From: Paenibacillus sp. FSL H8-0048
GTDB taxonomy: Bacteria; Bacillota; Bacilli; Paenibacillales; Paenibacillaceae
DNA: 64,000 bases
Assembly (NCBI RefSeq): GCF_038002825.1
Contig: NZ_JBBODF010000001.1
Span: forward strand, 806,001 to 870,000
Direction: 5' to 3'
Within the stretch, counting starts at the first letter, position 1. Each line of letters begins with the position of its first letter. Positions 32,802-42,173 of this stretch are shown here, in pieces. Under the pieces are notes generated by a model. That model saw only the letters and a list, made by a program, of their open reading frames with translations, ran no database searches and was not told where the DNA came from. The position numbers and the translations under genes were made by a program.

Positions 32802-34264
32802 GGCCTGCGGCTCCGTTCGGCTTCCCTTTTCCTGAATTTGGCGGGCGTCATCCCGCAGTGCTTCTTGAACACCTTATTGAAGTAATAGTAATCTAAATAA
32901 CCGGACTGGATGGCAATGCTCTCAATGGACAGGTCTGTCTGCTGCAAAAGCCCGCGCGCTTTCCTGATCCTCAGGTCAGCCACATATTCAGAGAAGGTTT
33001 TGCCCAGATTCTTCTTGAACAATTGGCAGCAATACACCTGATTGATGAAAAATTGGACCGACAGCTCCTTCAGATACAGCTTCTGCTCATAATTCCGGTC
33101 AATATAGGCGACCATCCGGTTGAAGCAGGAGAGGATATCCCCTTCCTGCAAAGCGCGGCTGTTCCCCTGCCGGATTACGGTAAGAACGTCATGCAGGAAG
33201 CTGCACAGCGACTCCAGGTCCTCGAACCGCTCCTTCAGCTCGGCATAATTCAGGAATTCAAGCTCCATGTCCATGAGCTCCTCTGAATAAGCGTTCGTCA
33301 GAAGTCCGACAGCCTGATTCCATAGGTAGACAACCTCGCTCATGCCCAGCTGATGAAGCCTGAAGTATTCCTGTAAGCCCAGGGTGTATGTCTCAATGCT
33401 GTCGTATTGATTACCATGAACTATAGAATGCAGCTCATCTATACAGGGCTTCACCAAGGGCAGCTTGGGATTATAGTGAACCGTGCTGGAAGCTTCATCC
33501 ACGAATACCCGGGAGGCCGCCAGCTCAGCTTCCTTGATCAGCTTGCCGATCTGCTTAAGCCCGCTGCCGATGCTGCTGATCCCTACAACAGGAAGATCCG
33601 GGCTGCCCGCGGCCGCAGGCCATTCATCCGTAATTCCTTTCAGCTCACTCTCCTGCTCTGTGATCAGAACCGCCAGCAGGGTGCTTGCTCCGTTCTCTAC
33701 CACCAGCACATGAACCGGCCGCCCGTCCAGTCTCAGCAGTTCAGCCGGCTTCGGCCGCTCTGCCTCATAATGGACAGCAAGCACCTGACAGCAGCCTGCA
33801 CTCATGCCGGCAGGAAGGCAGCGCTTGATCTCCTCTTCATCTGCCGAGGTAAGCGCATCCAACAGAAGGTGATTGCGCGCCGCACTTCGCCGGGAGAAGT
33901 GCAGGGCGAGCTTCGCCAGGAACGAATCGGTCATATCCACATCCAGCGGCTTCAGGAAATAATCCAAGGCCCCGAAGCGCAGTGCTTCCTGGGCATATTC
34001 AAATTCCGCATACCCGCTTATAATGACGAATTCTGTGTCTATGCCCTGCGCTTTGGCACGCTTCATCAGATCGAGCCCGGAAATCTCCGGCATCCGGATA
34101 TCTGTAACCACCAGATCCGGCTCCTGCAAGGCGATGGCTTCCCACGCCTGGGAGGCACTTGTGAATTGTCCCGAGATTTCAAAGCCATACTGCTCCCAGT
34201 CAAAGGCATTGCTGATCCCTCTAATCGCCCACGACTCATCATCTACAATAATGACCTTGTACAT
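32798..34264 (-). CDS. AraC-type response regulator, YesN type
   Basis: A 488-residue response regulator. The N-terminal receiver domain has the acidic pair IIVDDESWAIRG and phospho-acceptor Asp in DLVVTDIRMPEISGLDLMKR, with K in YFLKPLD. A middle region of about 230 residues is followed by a C-terminal AraC domain (LSVQFFINQVYCCQLFKKNL; YLDYYYFNKVFKKHCGMTPA). It acts with the YesM kinase, probably activating the neighbouring LplABC importer and the GH43/GH127 genes. RBS CAGGAGG precedes the ATG. A strong hairpin separates it from the binding-protein gene. Confidence 0.95.
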   Translation of the reverse strand: MYKVIIVDDESWAIRGISNAFDWEQYGFEISGQFTSASQAWEAIALQEPDLVVTDIRMPEISGLDLMKRAKAQGIDTEFVIISGYAEFEYAQEALRFGALDYFLKPLDVDMTDSFLAKLALHFSRRSAARNHLLLDALTSADEEEIKRCLPAGMSAGCCQVLAVHYEAERPKPAELLRLDGRPVHVLVVENGASTLLAVLITEQESELKGITDEWPAAAGSPDLPVVGISSIGSGLKQIGKLIKEAELAASRVFVDEASSTVHYNPKLPLVKPCIDELHSIVHGNQYDSIETYTLGLQEYFRLHQLGMSEVVYLWNQAVGLLTNAYSEELMDMELEFLNYAELKERFEDLESLCSFLHDVLTVIRQGNSRALQEGDILSCFNRMVAYIDRNYEQKLYLKELSVQFFINQVYCCQLFKKNLGKTFSEYVADLRIRKARGLLQQTDLSIESIAIQSGYLDYYYFNKVFKKHCGMTPAKFRKREAERSRRP

Positions 34265-34312
34265 GGATGTCCTCCTGAACCTGTGAATTCATCTGAGCTT
34301 ACCCGGCAAACG

Positions 34313-34360
34313 AAATGCGGATAAACCACTTCTTATCATCGTCGTGGTTTATCCGTATTT
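34313..34360 (-). terminator. Hairpin between binding-protein gene and response-regulator gene
   Basis: AAATGCGGATAAACCAC (34313-34329) and GTGGTTTATCCGTATTT (34344-34360) form a 17-bp stem with one G-U pair and a 14-nt loop. It sits between the stop at 34367 and the regulator start at 34264, so it should end or thin out the importer transcript before the two-component genes. Confidence 0.8.
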
Positions 34361-34366
34361 CAAGAT

Positions 34367-35971
34367 TTATTTGGTATTTGCTTTGACTTCCCTGTAGTTC
34401 TTCACATTCTCATCCTGAACCGCCTTACCGCCGGCGTCCATATACTCCTTCACGAGCTTTTCGTACAAGGCATCGAACTCGGCCGCCTTGGCAACGATCA
34501 GCCGGTCAATCATCTGCTTGTTCATATCGCCCAGCGTCTTGCCGTACTTAATATTGGCTTCGTTCGGCACCCCGTAATAGAAGGAGGAATAGCCGTCTGT
34601 AGTATTAATTTTATACGATTCCATCGCGAGCTCCTCATACTGCGTATCCCCGGAGGCCAGAGCTGCGGCATAGGTTTTGACGTTCTTTTCGGTGTCGCCC
34701 AGCTCAGCGCCGTTAACAATCATCGTATAGTCCATGTTCAAATTACTCATCTGCATTTTCTCGCCGGTCTGTGCAATCCCTTGCGGGATGCCGTCTTTCA
34801 GCGTATGGTGAACGCCTTCTTCACCAAACTGCAGGAAGAACATCACCTCCGGGTCCGCCATCCAGTTCAGATATTTGACCGCCAGCTCCGCATTTTTGCT
34901 GCTTTTGGGAATGAAGGAGAAGATCCCGTTCTCATTATATACCTCTTTGAGGTATTTGCCTTCGGCATTCTTGAAGGTATCCACCGGAACATAGTGGGCA
35001 TCCGGCGAGTTTTGCTTCAGCGGAACACGGATTTTCTGGGTCATCGGATAATCCCAGTTGGCGGCATAGAAGCCGACCTTGCCGTTGGTCACATCTGCAT
35101 CCGCCTGCTTGGTGGTTTTGTCCAGGGCAAAATCGGGGCTGATCAGCTTCTCATTATACAGCTTATTCAGCCATTTATACGCATCCTTGTTGCCCGGCTT
35201 CAGCCAGTTTGGCGTGGTGACGAATTCCTCCTCTGACATCTGTCCCCAGAAGGATTGAACCAGGTTGCCGAAGGTGTAGTTCATGCCCGCTGCCGCCGTT
35301 GCCCAAGGAATGACGCCGTTCACATTGCCCGGATTCTTGTCGCGGAAGGCTACCAGTGTATTGTATAACTCATCTCTATTGGTCGGAAGCGGCATCCCGA
35401 GCTTGTCGAGCCAATCCTTACGGATGAACATCCCGTTCCAGGCCAGCAGGGTACGCTTACCCGGAATGGATACCTGCTTGTCGTTATATTTGCCGTAAGC
35501 GAGAACATTCTCCCCAAGATAAGCCTTCAATTGCTGGCCGTGGCTCTCCAGCAGCTCGTCGAGCGTGTAGAGGCCGTCGCTTTTGGCAAAGCGGGTGACC
35601 AGCGTCCCGTCATAGGTGAAGGAGATGTCCGGAGCCTGGCCTGCAGCCATTAATACGTTCAGCTTATCTACCTCCTGGGACCGGGGAACCGGTACATATT
35701 CAACAATGGCGTTATTCGCCTTGCCGAAATGCTCATTCACATATTTCGTCCAGAAATTATTATTCAGATCCGGCTGGCCCTGAACCCCTCTGTCGAACAC
35801 CTCCACTGTAAGCTTTGCAGGAGGATCAGAAGGGGACTTTGCTGCACTCGACGACTCCGGCGCGGCTGTCTCTTTGCTCTCTTTGTCACTTTCGCCGCAG
35901 CCCGCTGCAACGCCGGCCAGCAGCACGGTGCTGCACAGAACGGCCGATATTTTCTTGATGCCTGTCTTCAC
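34367..35971 (-). CDS. Extracellular solute-binding lipoprotein, LplA type
   Basis: A 534-residue binding protein of the large LplA class found in Paenibacillus. The start is GTG 35971 with AAGGGTGG 6 nt upstream; ATG 35989 would add six residues but has a poorer RBS. The signal peptide ISAVLCSTVLLAGVAAGCG gives a slightly unusual lipobox (AAGC). Mature segments include KLTVEVFDRGVQGQPDLNNN, VLMAAGQAPDISFTYDG, LLAWNGMFIRKDWLDKLGMP and YLNWMADPEVMFFLQFGEEG. It feeds the two upstream permeases. Its ligand is probably an arabino- or xylo-oligosaccharide (inference from GH43/GH127). Confidence 0.93.
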   Translation of the reverse strand: MKTGIKKISAVLCSTVLLAGVAAGCGESDKESKETAAPESSSAAKSPSDPPAKLTVEVFDRGVQGQPDLNNNFWTKYVNEHFGKANNAIVEYVPVPRSQEVDKLNVLMAAGQAPDISFTYDGTLVTRFAKSDGLYTLDELLESHGQQLKAYLGENVLAYGKYNDKQVSIPGKRTLLAWNGMFIRKDWLDKLGMPLPTNRDELYNTLVAFRDKNPGNVNGVIPWATAAAGMNYTFGNLVQSFWGQMSEEEFVTTPNWLKPGNKDAYKWLNKLYNEKLISPDFALDKTTKQADADVTNGKVGFYAANWDYPMTQKIRVPLKQNSPDAHYVPVDTFKNAEGKYLKEVYNENGIFSFIPKSSKNAELAVKYLNWMADPEVMFFLQFGEEGVHHTLKDGIPQGIAQTGEKMQMSNLNMDYTMIVNGAELGDTEKNVKTYAAALASGDTQYEELAMESYKINTTDGYSSFYYGVPNEANIKYGKTLGDMNKQMIDRLIVAKAAEFDALYEKLVKEYMDAGGKAVQDENVKNYREVKANTK

Positions 35972-36085
35972 GGTATACCACCCTTTCATCTCTTATCATG
36001 ATAGTAATCCAGATTATAGCTTCCTTGCCCAGGCAGCTTCAACTTCCGCCAGCCAAGCATTCCCCCTTCCCTGGAGTGTACTGCA

Positions 36086-36991
36086 TCAGCCCTTGATCGC
36101 GCCTGTCATTACACCGTCTACGAAATACTTCTGCAGCTTGGGATAGATCAGCAGAATCGGAATGGTGGTGAACATGACGCTTGCGGCCTTCAGCGACTCC
36201 GGCACAATGAACGAGCCGACACTCCCCTCGCCGCCCTGCTGGCTGTCGAGCTGCTGGTTGGCTGAGATGATCTGGTAGAGCTTGAGCTGCATGGGATAGA
36301 GCTCTTTTTTGGTAATATAGAATAAGGCATCCTGGAATCCGTTCCACCGGTCCACAGCATAGAAGAGGCTTAAGGTGGCAATCGATGGCAGCGAGAGAGG
36401 CAGCACAATCCGCAGAAGAATCCCCAGATCCGAGCACCCGTCAATGGACGCTGATTCCTCCAGACTCTCGGGAAGAGAGCTGAAGAAGGTTTTCAGGATA
36501 ATCAGATTAAATACACTCATCGCGCCCGGCAGCACCAGACTCCATATCGTGTCCATCATCCCCAGGTTCTTGATCAGGATATAGGAAGGAATCAGACCGC
36601 CGCTGAAATACATTGTGAAGACCAGCGCGGACAGCAGGAAGTTTCTCCCCCATAGCCGCTTTTTCGTTAATGGATACGCCGCACAGATGGTCAGGAACAT
36701 GCACACCACGGTGTAAAAAATCGTCAGGACAATACTATAGCCCAGCGTATACAGCATATCGGCATCGCTCAGAATCGTCTTGTACGTATCTACAGTGAAG
36801 TCTACCGGCCATAAGCTTACCTTTTGCGAGATAATCGCTTCGTTGGAGCTGAATGATAGCGCTATCATGTATAAGAACGGGACAATGCAGGTGAACGACA
36901 AAGCTACAATAAAGACTATAATCGCAATATCTGCTACACTTTTTTTCCGGCCAATCCTTCTGGTTCGTATCGTGCTTGCCGCTCTCACCAT
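36086..36991 (-). CDS. Carbohydrate ABC transporter permease, LplC/YtcP type
   Basis: A 301-residue permease with six membrane segments (ADIAIIVFIVALSFTCIVPF first) and the LplC signatures IALSFSSNEAIISQKVSLWP, MYFSGGLIPSYILIKNLGMM and EAA loop ESASIDGCSDLGILLRIVLP. The C-terminus YPKLQKYFVDGVMTGAIKG is diagnostic of this class. It overlaps the upstream permease by 7 bp and is 114 nt from the binding protein. Confidence 0.94.
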   Translation of the reverse strand: MVRAASTIRTRRIGRKKSVADIAIIVFIVALSFTCIVPFLYMIALSFSSNEAIISQKVSLWPVDFTVDTYKTILSDADMLYTLGYSIVLTIFYTVVCMFLTICAAYPLTKKRLWGRNFLLSALVFTMYFSGGLIPSYILIKNLGMMDTIWSLVLPGAMSVFNLIILKTFFSSLPESLEESASIDGCSDLGILLRIVLPLSLPSIATLSLFYAVDRWNGFQDALFYITKKELYPMQLKLYQIISANQQLDSQQGGEGSVGSFIVPESLKAASVMFTTIPILLIYPKLQKYFVDGVMTGAIKG

Positions 36992-37935
36992 ATCCCATCC
37001 TCACCCAATTTCTTCGCAATATAGTTGGCACCGATCAGCAGGGTCAGACCTACCACAGATTGGAACAGCCCGACGGCCGTTGCCTGGGAGAAGTCTCCCG
37101 AGCTGATACCGACTCTGTACACGAAGGTGCTGATGACATCGGAATATTCGCTGACCAGTGAATTCCCCATTACAAACGGGCGGTCGAACCCGATCGATAC
37201 CATTCGGCCAATCTGAAGAATCAGCAGAATGTTAATCGTAGATTTAATGCCGGGCAGTGTAATATGCCACATTTTGCGGAGTCTGCTGCAGCCGTCCATA
37301 TCGGACGCTTCATACAGCTCCTTGTTGATGCCGGTAATCGCCGCGAGATAAATAATCGTCCCCCACCCGATGTTCTGCCATACCCCCACCGTAATATACG
37401 TGACCAGCCAAGGGGTCTTCTGCGACAGGAATTCAATTTTTGACAGGCCCAGGCTATCCAGAAAAAGATTAACCATCCCGCTGTTTGAGAACATCAGATA
37501 GACAATCCCGCCGATAATCACCCAGGACATGAAGTGAGGCAGATAGAGAATCGTCTGCGTTAATTTCTTGAACCGGGGCAAGCGGACCTCGTTAAGCAGA
37601 ATCGCCAGGATAATCGGGGCCGGGAAGCCTGCCACTAAATCCAGCACATTCAGAACCAGCGTATTTTTGAGGGCACGGTAGAAGCTGTCCTGCTGAAAAA
37701 TAAACCGGAACACATCCAGTCCCACCCATTCGCTTCCACTCGTCCCCTGAAAAATATTGTAATCCTGAAATGCCATGATCAAGCCGTAAATCGGGGCATA
37801 TTTAAAAATGGCAATGTACAGGAGCGGCAGCAGCAAAAGGATGTAGAGTAAGGCATCTCTCCTGATCCTGAGCCAAAAGGTGTGTTTTCGCGTGAGTCCG
37901 ACTTGATCTTGCTGATTGTTTAAAACCGCTTTCAT
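36985..37935 (-). CDS. Carbohydrate ABC transporter permease, LplB type
   Basis: A 316-residue permease. LLYILLLLPLLYIAIFKYAP and YGLIMAFQDYNIFQG are typical LplB N-terminal segments; the EAA motif is LYEASDMDGCSRLRKMWHIT, and the C-terminal SVVGLTLLIGANYIAKKLGE is conserved. Start ATG 37935 is preferred to ATG 37944 because GGAGGG would abut the latter. First gene of the lplB-lplC-lplA operon. A -10 box and a candidate cre lie upstream. No dedicated ATPase is present, as usual for this class. Confidence 0.93.
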   Translation of the reverse strand: MKAVLNNQQDQVGLTRKHTFWLRIRRDALLYILLLLPLLYIAIFKYAPIYGLIMAFQDYNIFQGTSGSEWVGLDVFRFIFQQDSFYRALKNTLVLNVLDLVAGFPAPIILAILLNEVRLPRFKKLTQTILYLPHFMSWVIIGGIVYLMFSNSGMVNLFLDSLGLSKIEFLSQKTPWLVTYITVGVWQNIGWGTIIYLAAITGINKELYEASDMDGCSRLRKMWHITLPGIKSTINILLILQIGRMVSIGFDRPFVMGNSLVSEYSDVISTFVYRVGISSGDFSQATAVGLFQSVVGLTLLIGANYIAKKLGEDGIW

Positions 37936-37979
37936 TTCTCCCATCCCTCCGGCTGTATTAAGGAGCTCTCTTGTTTTTC

Positions 37980-38021
37980 ATTATAGTCACCCGGGGGAAT
38001 TAAAAAATGTAATCGCTTAAA
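37980..38021 (-). promoter_or_regulatory. lplB promoter with candidate CcpA cre site
   Basis: Minus-strand TATAAT at 37985-37980 is a perfect -10 box, 45 bp upstream of the lplB start. The -35 region is a poor T-run. On the plus strand TGTAATCGCTTAAA (38008-38021) matches 13 of 14 positions of the cre consensus TGWAANCGNTNWCA and sits at or just upstream of -35. Carbon catabolite control of the arabinan/xylan importer is a plausible inference. Confidence 0.45.
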
Positions 38022-38039
38022 TGAATTTGGTAAAAACTT

Positions 38040-38066
38040 AAAAGACAGCCCCGTGAAGGAGCTGCC
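38040..38066 (-). terminator. Terminator of the ger operon
   Basis: On the minus strand GGCAGCTCC and GGGGCTGTC pair (9 bp, two G-U) around TTCAC and are followed by TTTT. It begins 8 nt after the stop codon of the small membrane protein gene. Confidence 0.82.
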
Positions 38067-38073
38067 TTAGGCT

Positions 38074-38292
38074 TCATTTCATAATCAGATCGATTCTGCC
38101 GAACAACAGCTTCACCAGCTCAGTGGGACCCGGTAATCCTGGTTGAAAAAGCAGCAGAATGGTAAGGCACGCCGCCCCAAAAGTAATGCCTGCAATAACC
38201 TTTCTTGCCTTCTTGTCCTTACTGCCCCGGAATTCAAAAATAATGATCCCGCATGCCAGCAGCAGAATCGCTATAATTATTGCCATTTTCAT
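38074..38292 (-). CDS. Small two-helix membrane protein at end of ger operon
   Basis: 72 residues from ATG 38292 (AAGGA about 10 nt upstream). Two hydrophobic helices (MAIIIAILLLACGIIIFEF; VIAGITFGAACLTILLLF) are separated by a basic loop (RGSKDKKARK). I do not recognise a family by sequence. Small membrane proteins (GerD- or GerX-like accessory genes) do occur in ger operons, and a shared terminator and 47-nt spacing from gerC suggest a germination-related role, but this is only positional. Confidence 0.7.
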   Translation of the reverse strand: MKMAIIIAILLLACGIIIFEFRGSKDKKARKVIAGITFGAACLTILLLFQPGLPGPTELVKLLFGRIDLIMK

Positions 38293-38339
38293 GCTTCCCA
38301 CATCCTTGTATGGTTGCTGGAATTCAGGCGCAGCCTCTG

Positions 38340-39518
38340 TCAGTCAGACGATTGCTCCGGTATGCCTTGAGGCCCGGTTGATCTTCCGTTGCCGGTAATG
38401 CTCGTCTTGACAGATACCTCAACCTTCAACCCGGGATACATAGCCTCCCACTGGTCCTTCTTTGCCTTCCACTCCTGCGGGTATTGCTTGCGGAAGGAAT
38501 CGGCGAATCTGTAAAAGTCGGTCTGCTGCTCTTTTTGTGACATATGGAGGGCTTGACCGGCGAACTCCTTCAGCTTCTCCAGCCATGCCTGCTTCAGCGC
38601 CTTCACCTTCGCCGGATCAGTCAGATTGGCATCCGTTGTATTCAGAACGACCTCTCCGCTCGCCACAATCCGGATCTTCATCTTCCATTCCCCGTTGACG
38701 ATGCTAGGCTTCAGCATGGTGGTGATTTGTTTAGACAGAATCGAGAAGGAGCCTCCCTCACCCTCCAGAGATACAGGGATAACAATATTATTCAGCTCGT
38801 TGAGCATGAGCAATACTCCCAGGCTAACCGGCTCTTTTACCGTGAGGGAATAACGTCCGTGCTTATACAGACTCAACCCTTTAAGTGAGGGCGTTGTCGC
38901 ATTCGGACCGTCATTTGGTTCCGGGGGAGCAATCAGAATACGGGTTAAGACGGCCGAACCGCTGGCTCCTTGAATGTCTTGGGCCAATTCCAGCAGAGTC
39001 ACACGCGTGCCAAGGTTCATATTCGCCATTTCCCGGAGAGATTCGGAGGAGCTCCGCTCCAGCGGGTCCAGCAGGGCAAGAATATCCTTGGCGGAATCCA
39101 GGCTGGAGAAGATATACGCGTGTTCTCGGAACTGAGGATAACGGAGGAAGAAATCAACATATTCACGTAATCCCTTTTTCCCTGCCTCTTCACTGATCAC
39201 AATGACCTCACAGTGGCCCCAGAACATATGGCGGGCGACCTTCCGCTGCAGCCGGTTCAAGGCTTCCGCAATGTTCACGCCTTCAGCAGTGCGGGTCATG
39301 GTGACTCCGCTTGCGCTCTCGCCTGCCCCGCCGCTCTCCGAGCCGCCGCTTCCTTTTCGCGGAATGAAGATCTGGGCCGTCAATTGCGCCTGGCCGTCCT
39401 TGTAATCCACGCCGGTAGCCAGCACGATCGCCAAGTCATTGATCTCCGTCCGGTCCCAGCATCCGCTAAGCAGCATGCTGCTTAGCAGAAGCATAACCAT
39501 GGCTCTGAAGCCCCGCAT
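38340..39518 (-). CDS. Ger(x)C family spore germination lipoprotein
   Basis: A 392-residue GerAC/GerKC-type lipoprotein. The signal MVMLLLSSMLLSGCWDRTEI has lipobox LSGC followed by the family-defining CWDRxEI. Further landmarks are LAIVLATGVDYKDG, VKARHMFWGHC-like VARHMFWGHCEVIVISEEAG, REHAYIFSS and LKGLSLYKHGRY. It resides on the outer face of the spore inner membrane as part of the nutrient germinant receptor. It is 18 nt after the GerB-type permease gene. Confidence 0.95.
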   Translation of the reverse strand: MRGFRAMVMLLLSSMLLSGCWDRTEINDLAIVLATGVDYKDGQAQLTAQIFIPRKGSGGSESGGAGESASGVTMTRTAEGVNIAEALNRLQRKVARHMFWGHCEVIVISEEAGKKGLREYVDFFLRYPQFREHAYIFSSLDSAKDILALLDPLERSSSESLREMANMNLGTRVTLLELAQDIQGASGSAVLTRILIAPPEPNDGPNATTPSLKGLSLYKHGRYSLTVKEPVSLGVLLMLNELNNIVIPVSLEGEGGSFSILSKQITTMLKPSIVNGEWKMKIRIVASGEVVLNTTDANLTDPAKVKALKQAWLEKLKEFAGQALHMSQKEQQTDFYRFADSFRKQYPQEWKAKKDQWEAMYPGLKVEVSVKTSITGNGRSTGPQGIPEQSSD

Positions 39519-39536
39519 TGTCCTCCCTCCTTATCT

Positions 39537-40640
39537 TCAGCCTTTACTTAGAAGCTTCAAGCCCTTCTTCAGCAGAGCCAGTCCATAAATTGCGGCAGGA
39601 AGCGCCACCAGGAACATCATTGTATATATGTTAGCCGAAGCACTGACAAGCGCAGCCGCCCCCGCAGCGCCGGTTACTACCCAGTAAGAGAACACCATGC
39701 TTACGAAGGCGAGCGGAATGACCAGCGGCTTATAATCGTCCAGCCCGAACCATTCGGCTGCAGAGGCGGCGAAGATATAGAGAAAGACAGAGATTTTGAC
39801 AAAGATCCCGAAGATCCAGATGGCAATAATTAGCGCCTCTATATGCTGCAGGAAATCGGCGATCGTAATGTAACGTGCAGCAATCATCACCGGAAAAGTA
39901 AAGCTGTCTGTTAAATCGCCCATCAGCAGCAGGCAGAACAGATTCGTCGCGGTCATCGCCAGTGTCGTTGCGGCCAGCGAGGCGAACATCGTCCGGCCCA
40001 GATGTTTCTTATTGTTGACGTATGGCAACAGGAAGGCCAGCACAATATATTCGCTGAACCATGCCGACGGGGCTACCGAGCCTTTGATGACGGGAACCAG
40101 CCCGTTCTCCATGAACGGAAGCAGCTCGGGGGGATGAAGCTCACGGATCAGGAGCACAAAGATCAGGCAGAGCATCACCACCACCAGTGTGACGAACACC
40201 TGCGCGGTCCGGCTGACTATCTCAATGCCCCGCCTCACATTAATCGCACAGACTGCAACCATCGTCCCCATAGTGACAAGCAGCGGCGTCTTGGGAAGTG
40301 CATTATTCACAATGAACTCGCCGTATTCCAGAATAACCAGTCCGTTCAAATGGGGCAAAAAAAGCAGAAAGCCCAGTCCGATCAGCTTGCCCGGCAGCCA
40401 CCCCGCGATCAACAGGCTGGACTGCATAATGGTCTTTCCGGGATACAGCCGGTTCAAGCCAAGCGAGATCCCTATGACCGTTACTCCAATCAGTGAGCCC
40501 AGGATGGGCGATAACCACATATCATGCCCCGCATAATGCATGGTGATCCCGGGGACAGACAGAATAGCTGTAGCGAGAATGGAGGGAAAGACCAGAAAGG
40601 CCAGCTGGGTAACCGATATTTTCCCTTTGTCAGTCAACAT
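39537..40640 (-). CDS. GerAB family germination permease
   Basis: A 367-residue integral membrane protein (about ten helices) of the GerAB/ArcD/ProY family, the germinant-binding subunit. ISVTQLAFLVFPSILATAIL then SVPG is the classic N-terminus; FGIFVKISVFLYIFAASAAE lies in a later helix. The frame can be extended upstream to 40709, but ATG 40640 with GAAGGGGA upstream gives the normal family start. Germinant identity cannot be inferred. Confidence 0.94.
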   Translation of the reverse strand: MLTDKGKISVTQLAFLVFPSILATAILSVPGITMHYAGHDMWLSPILGSLIGVTVIGISLGLNRLYPGKTIMQSSLLIAGWLPGKLIGLGFLLFLPHLNGLVILEYGEFIVNNALPKTPLLVTMGTMVAVCAINVRRGIEIVSRTAQVFVTLVVVMLCLIFVLLIRELHPPELLPFMENGLVPVIKGSVAPSAWFSEYIVLAFLLPYVNNKKHLGRTMFASLAATTLAMTATNLFCLLLMGDLTDSFTFPVMIAARYITIADFLQHIEALIIAIWIFGIFVKISVFLYIFAASAAEWFGLDDYKPLVIPLAFVSMVFSYWVVTGAAGAAALVSASANIYTMMFLVALPAAIYGLALLKKGLKLLSKG

Positions 40641-40674
40641 AAGAATCCCCTTCTCTGGTGAAATCCGGCTGCCG

Positions 40675-42099
40675 TCATTTGCTCCGTGGCTGGGAGATCC
40701 ACAACACATCCTTCAAGGCCTTGCTGAACGTCGGAGCTGCCGGTGACAGATAGGGCCTGCCGAACGAACGCAGACTGCTGAGATGAATCACCACCAGGAT
40801 GATGCCGAGCATAACGCCGATCAGCCCCAGCGTGCCTGCCAGAATCATCATAGGGAAGCGCAGCAGCCGGGTTGCGATACTGGCTGAATAACGCGGAACC
40901 ATGAAGGAAGCAATACCCGTGATCGCTACAATAATGATCATCGGAGCAGAGACAATTCCCGCAGTGGTCGCAGCCTGGCCTATAATTAATGCACCCACGA
41001 TACTTACGGCGGAACCTATCTGCTTTGGCAGCCGGACGCCGGCCTCCCGCAGCGCCTCGAATGCGATTTCCATAATGAGCGCTTCCACCAGAGCCGGAAA
41101 AGGAATCTCCTCTCTCGCCCGCGCGATGCTCAGCAGCAGCACGGTCGGGATCATCTCCTGATGGAAGGTGGTGATAGCTACGTAAGCTGAGGGGAGCAGG
41201 AGCGACAAGGCATAGAAGATATACCGGAGCCAGCGGACAAAAATACTCATGTAAATATTCTCGTAGTAATCCTCCGGGGATTGGAGCATGGAGAACATGT
41301 TGACCGGGGCAATCAGACTGAAGGGCGTCCCGTCAATCAGCAGTGCAAACCGGCCCTCCAGCAAATTGGAGACCACCACATCCGGGCGCTCCGTGGCAAT
41401 CATCTGCGGAAACGGCGAAAAAGGCTGGTCAATGATGCCCTGTTCAATATACTGGCTCTCCAGCACATCCTTAATATTCAGCCGGCTTAGCCGTTTGTTG
41501 ACTTCAGTGACCAGTCCCGGCTGGATAATGCCTTCCACATACACGAGGGTGACCTTCGTATTACTGTACTCTCCAATAGTGCAAGAGTGCAGCTTCAGTG
41601 CTGGCGTCTTAAGCCGCATACGCAATAGAGACTGATTCGTAGCCAGAGCTTCTGTGAAGCCGTCACGGGCACCGCGCACAGTGGATTCAGCCGCCGGTTC
41701 TTCGGGGGTCCGGGTGGGGACCTTGTATAACGGATAGCCTTTACCCGAAGCCTGGCCGTCCAGCAAAAGCACAGCTTCACCGTCCAGAATCGCTGTAACG
41801 GCTTGTTCTACGGTTCTAATCCGGTGAATCGAGGCGACCGGAACCTCTGCAGACCATTCCACTGCCGGTTCAACTGCAAGGCCGGTCTGCTCCAGCGGTA
41901 CCAGCAATTGCTGCTCTAACCGCTCCGTATCACATAATCCTGTACAGTATACACAGAGTGCGGAAGTACGATGAATTGTCTGGAACGAATGGAACACGAC
42001 ATCCTCACAGCCATCAAAAACTCCGCGCAAAAACAGTTCATTCTCTGCCAGCAGCGGGGTCAGCCGGGTCTCCGGTTCTGCTTCTGTTGCGGTATTCAT
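40675..42099 (-). CDS. GerA family spore germination protein (GerAA type)
   Basis: A 474-residue protein with a large N-terminal soluble part (two subdomains, residues about 1-260) and a C-terminal membrane domain. Family landmarks are VTLVYVEGIIQPGLVTEVNK, VLESQYIEQGIIDQPFSPFP, RPDVVVSNLLEGRFALLIDG, SPEDYYENIYMSIFVRWLRY, EEIPFPALVEALIMEIAFEA and RLPKQIGSAVSIVGALIIGQ. GerA-type subunits form the ion channel of the receptor. It is the first gene of gerA-gerB-gerC-small protein, with RBS GGGAGGGAG. The 74-bp upstream gap holds a run of eight G's; a forespore promoter was not confidently identified. Confidence 0.95.
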   Translation of the reverse strand: MNTATEAEPETRLTPLLAENELFLRGVFDGCEDVVFHSFQTIHRTSALCVYCTGLCDTERLEQQLLVPLEQTGLAVEPAVEWSAEVPVASIHRIRTVEQAVTAILDGEAVLLLDGQASGKGYPLYKVPTRTPEEPAAESTVRGARDGFTEALATNQSLLRMRLKTPALKLHSCTIGEYSNTKVTLVYVEGIIQPGLVTEVNKRLSRLNIKDVLESQYIEQGIIDQPFSPFPQMIATERPDVVVSNLLEGRFALLIDGTPFSLIAPVNMFSMLQSPEDYYENIYMSIFVRWLRYIFYALSLLLPSAYVAITTFHQEMIPTVLLLSIARAREEIPFPALVEALIMEIAFEALREAGVRLPKQIGSAVSIVGALIIGQAATTAGIVSAPMIIIVAITGIASFMVPRYSASIATRLLRFPMMILAGTLGLIGVMLGIILVVIHLSSLRSFGRPYLSPAAPTFSKALKDVLWISQPRSK

Positions 42100-42173
42100 C
42101 TATACTCCCTCCCTGCTCTAACCTTTGAATTTCATATTCATAGTAATGTTATCCTGTGCTAATGGGGGGGGAA

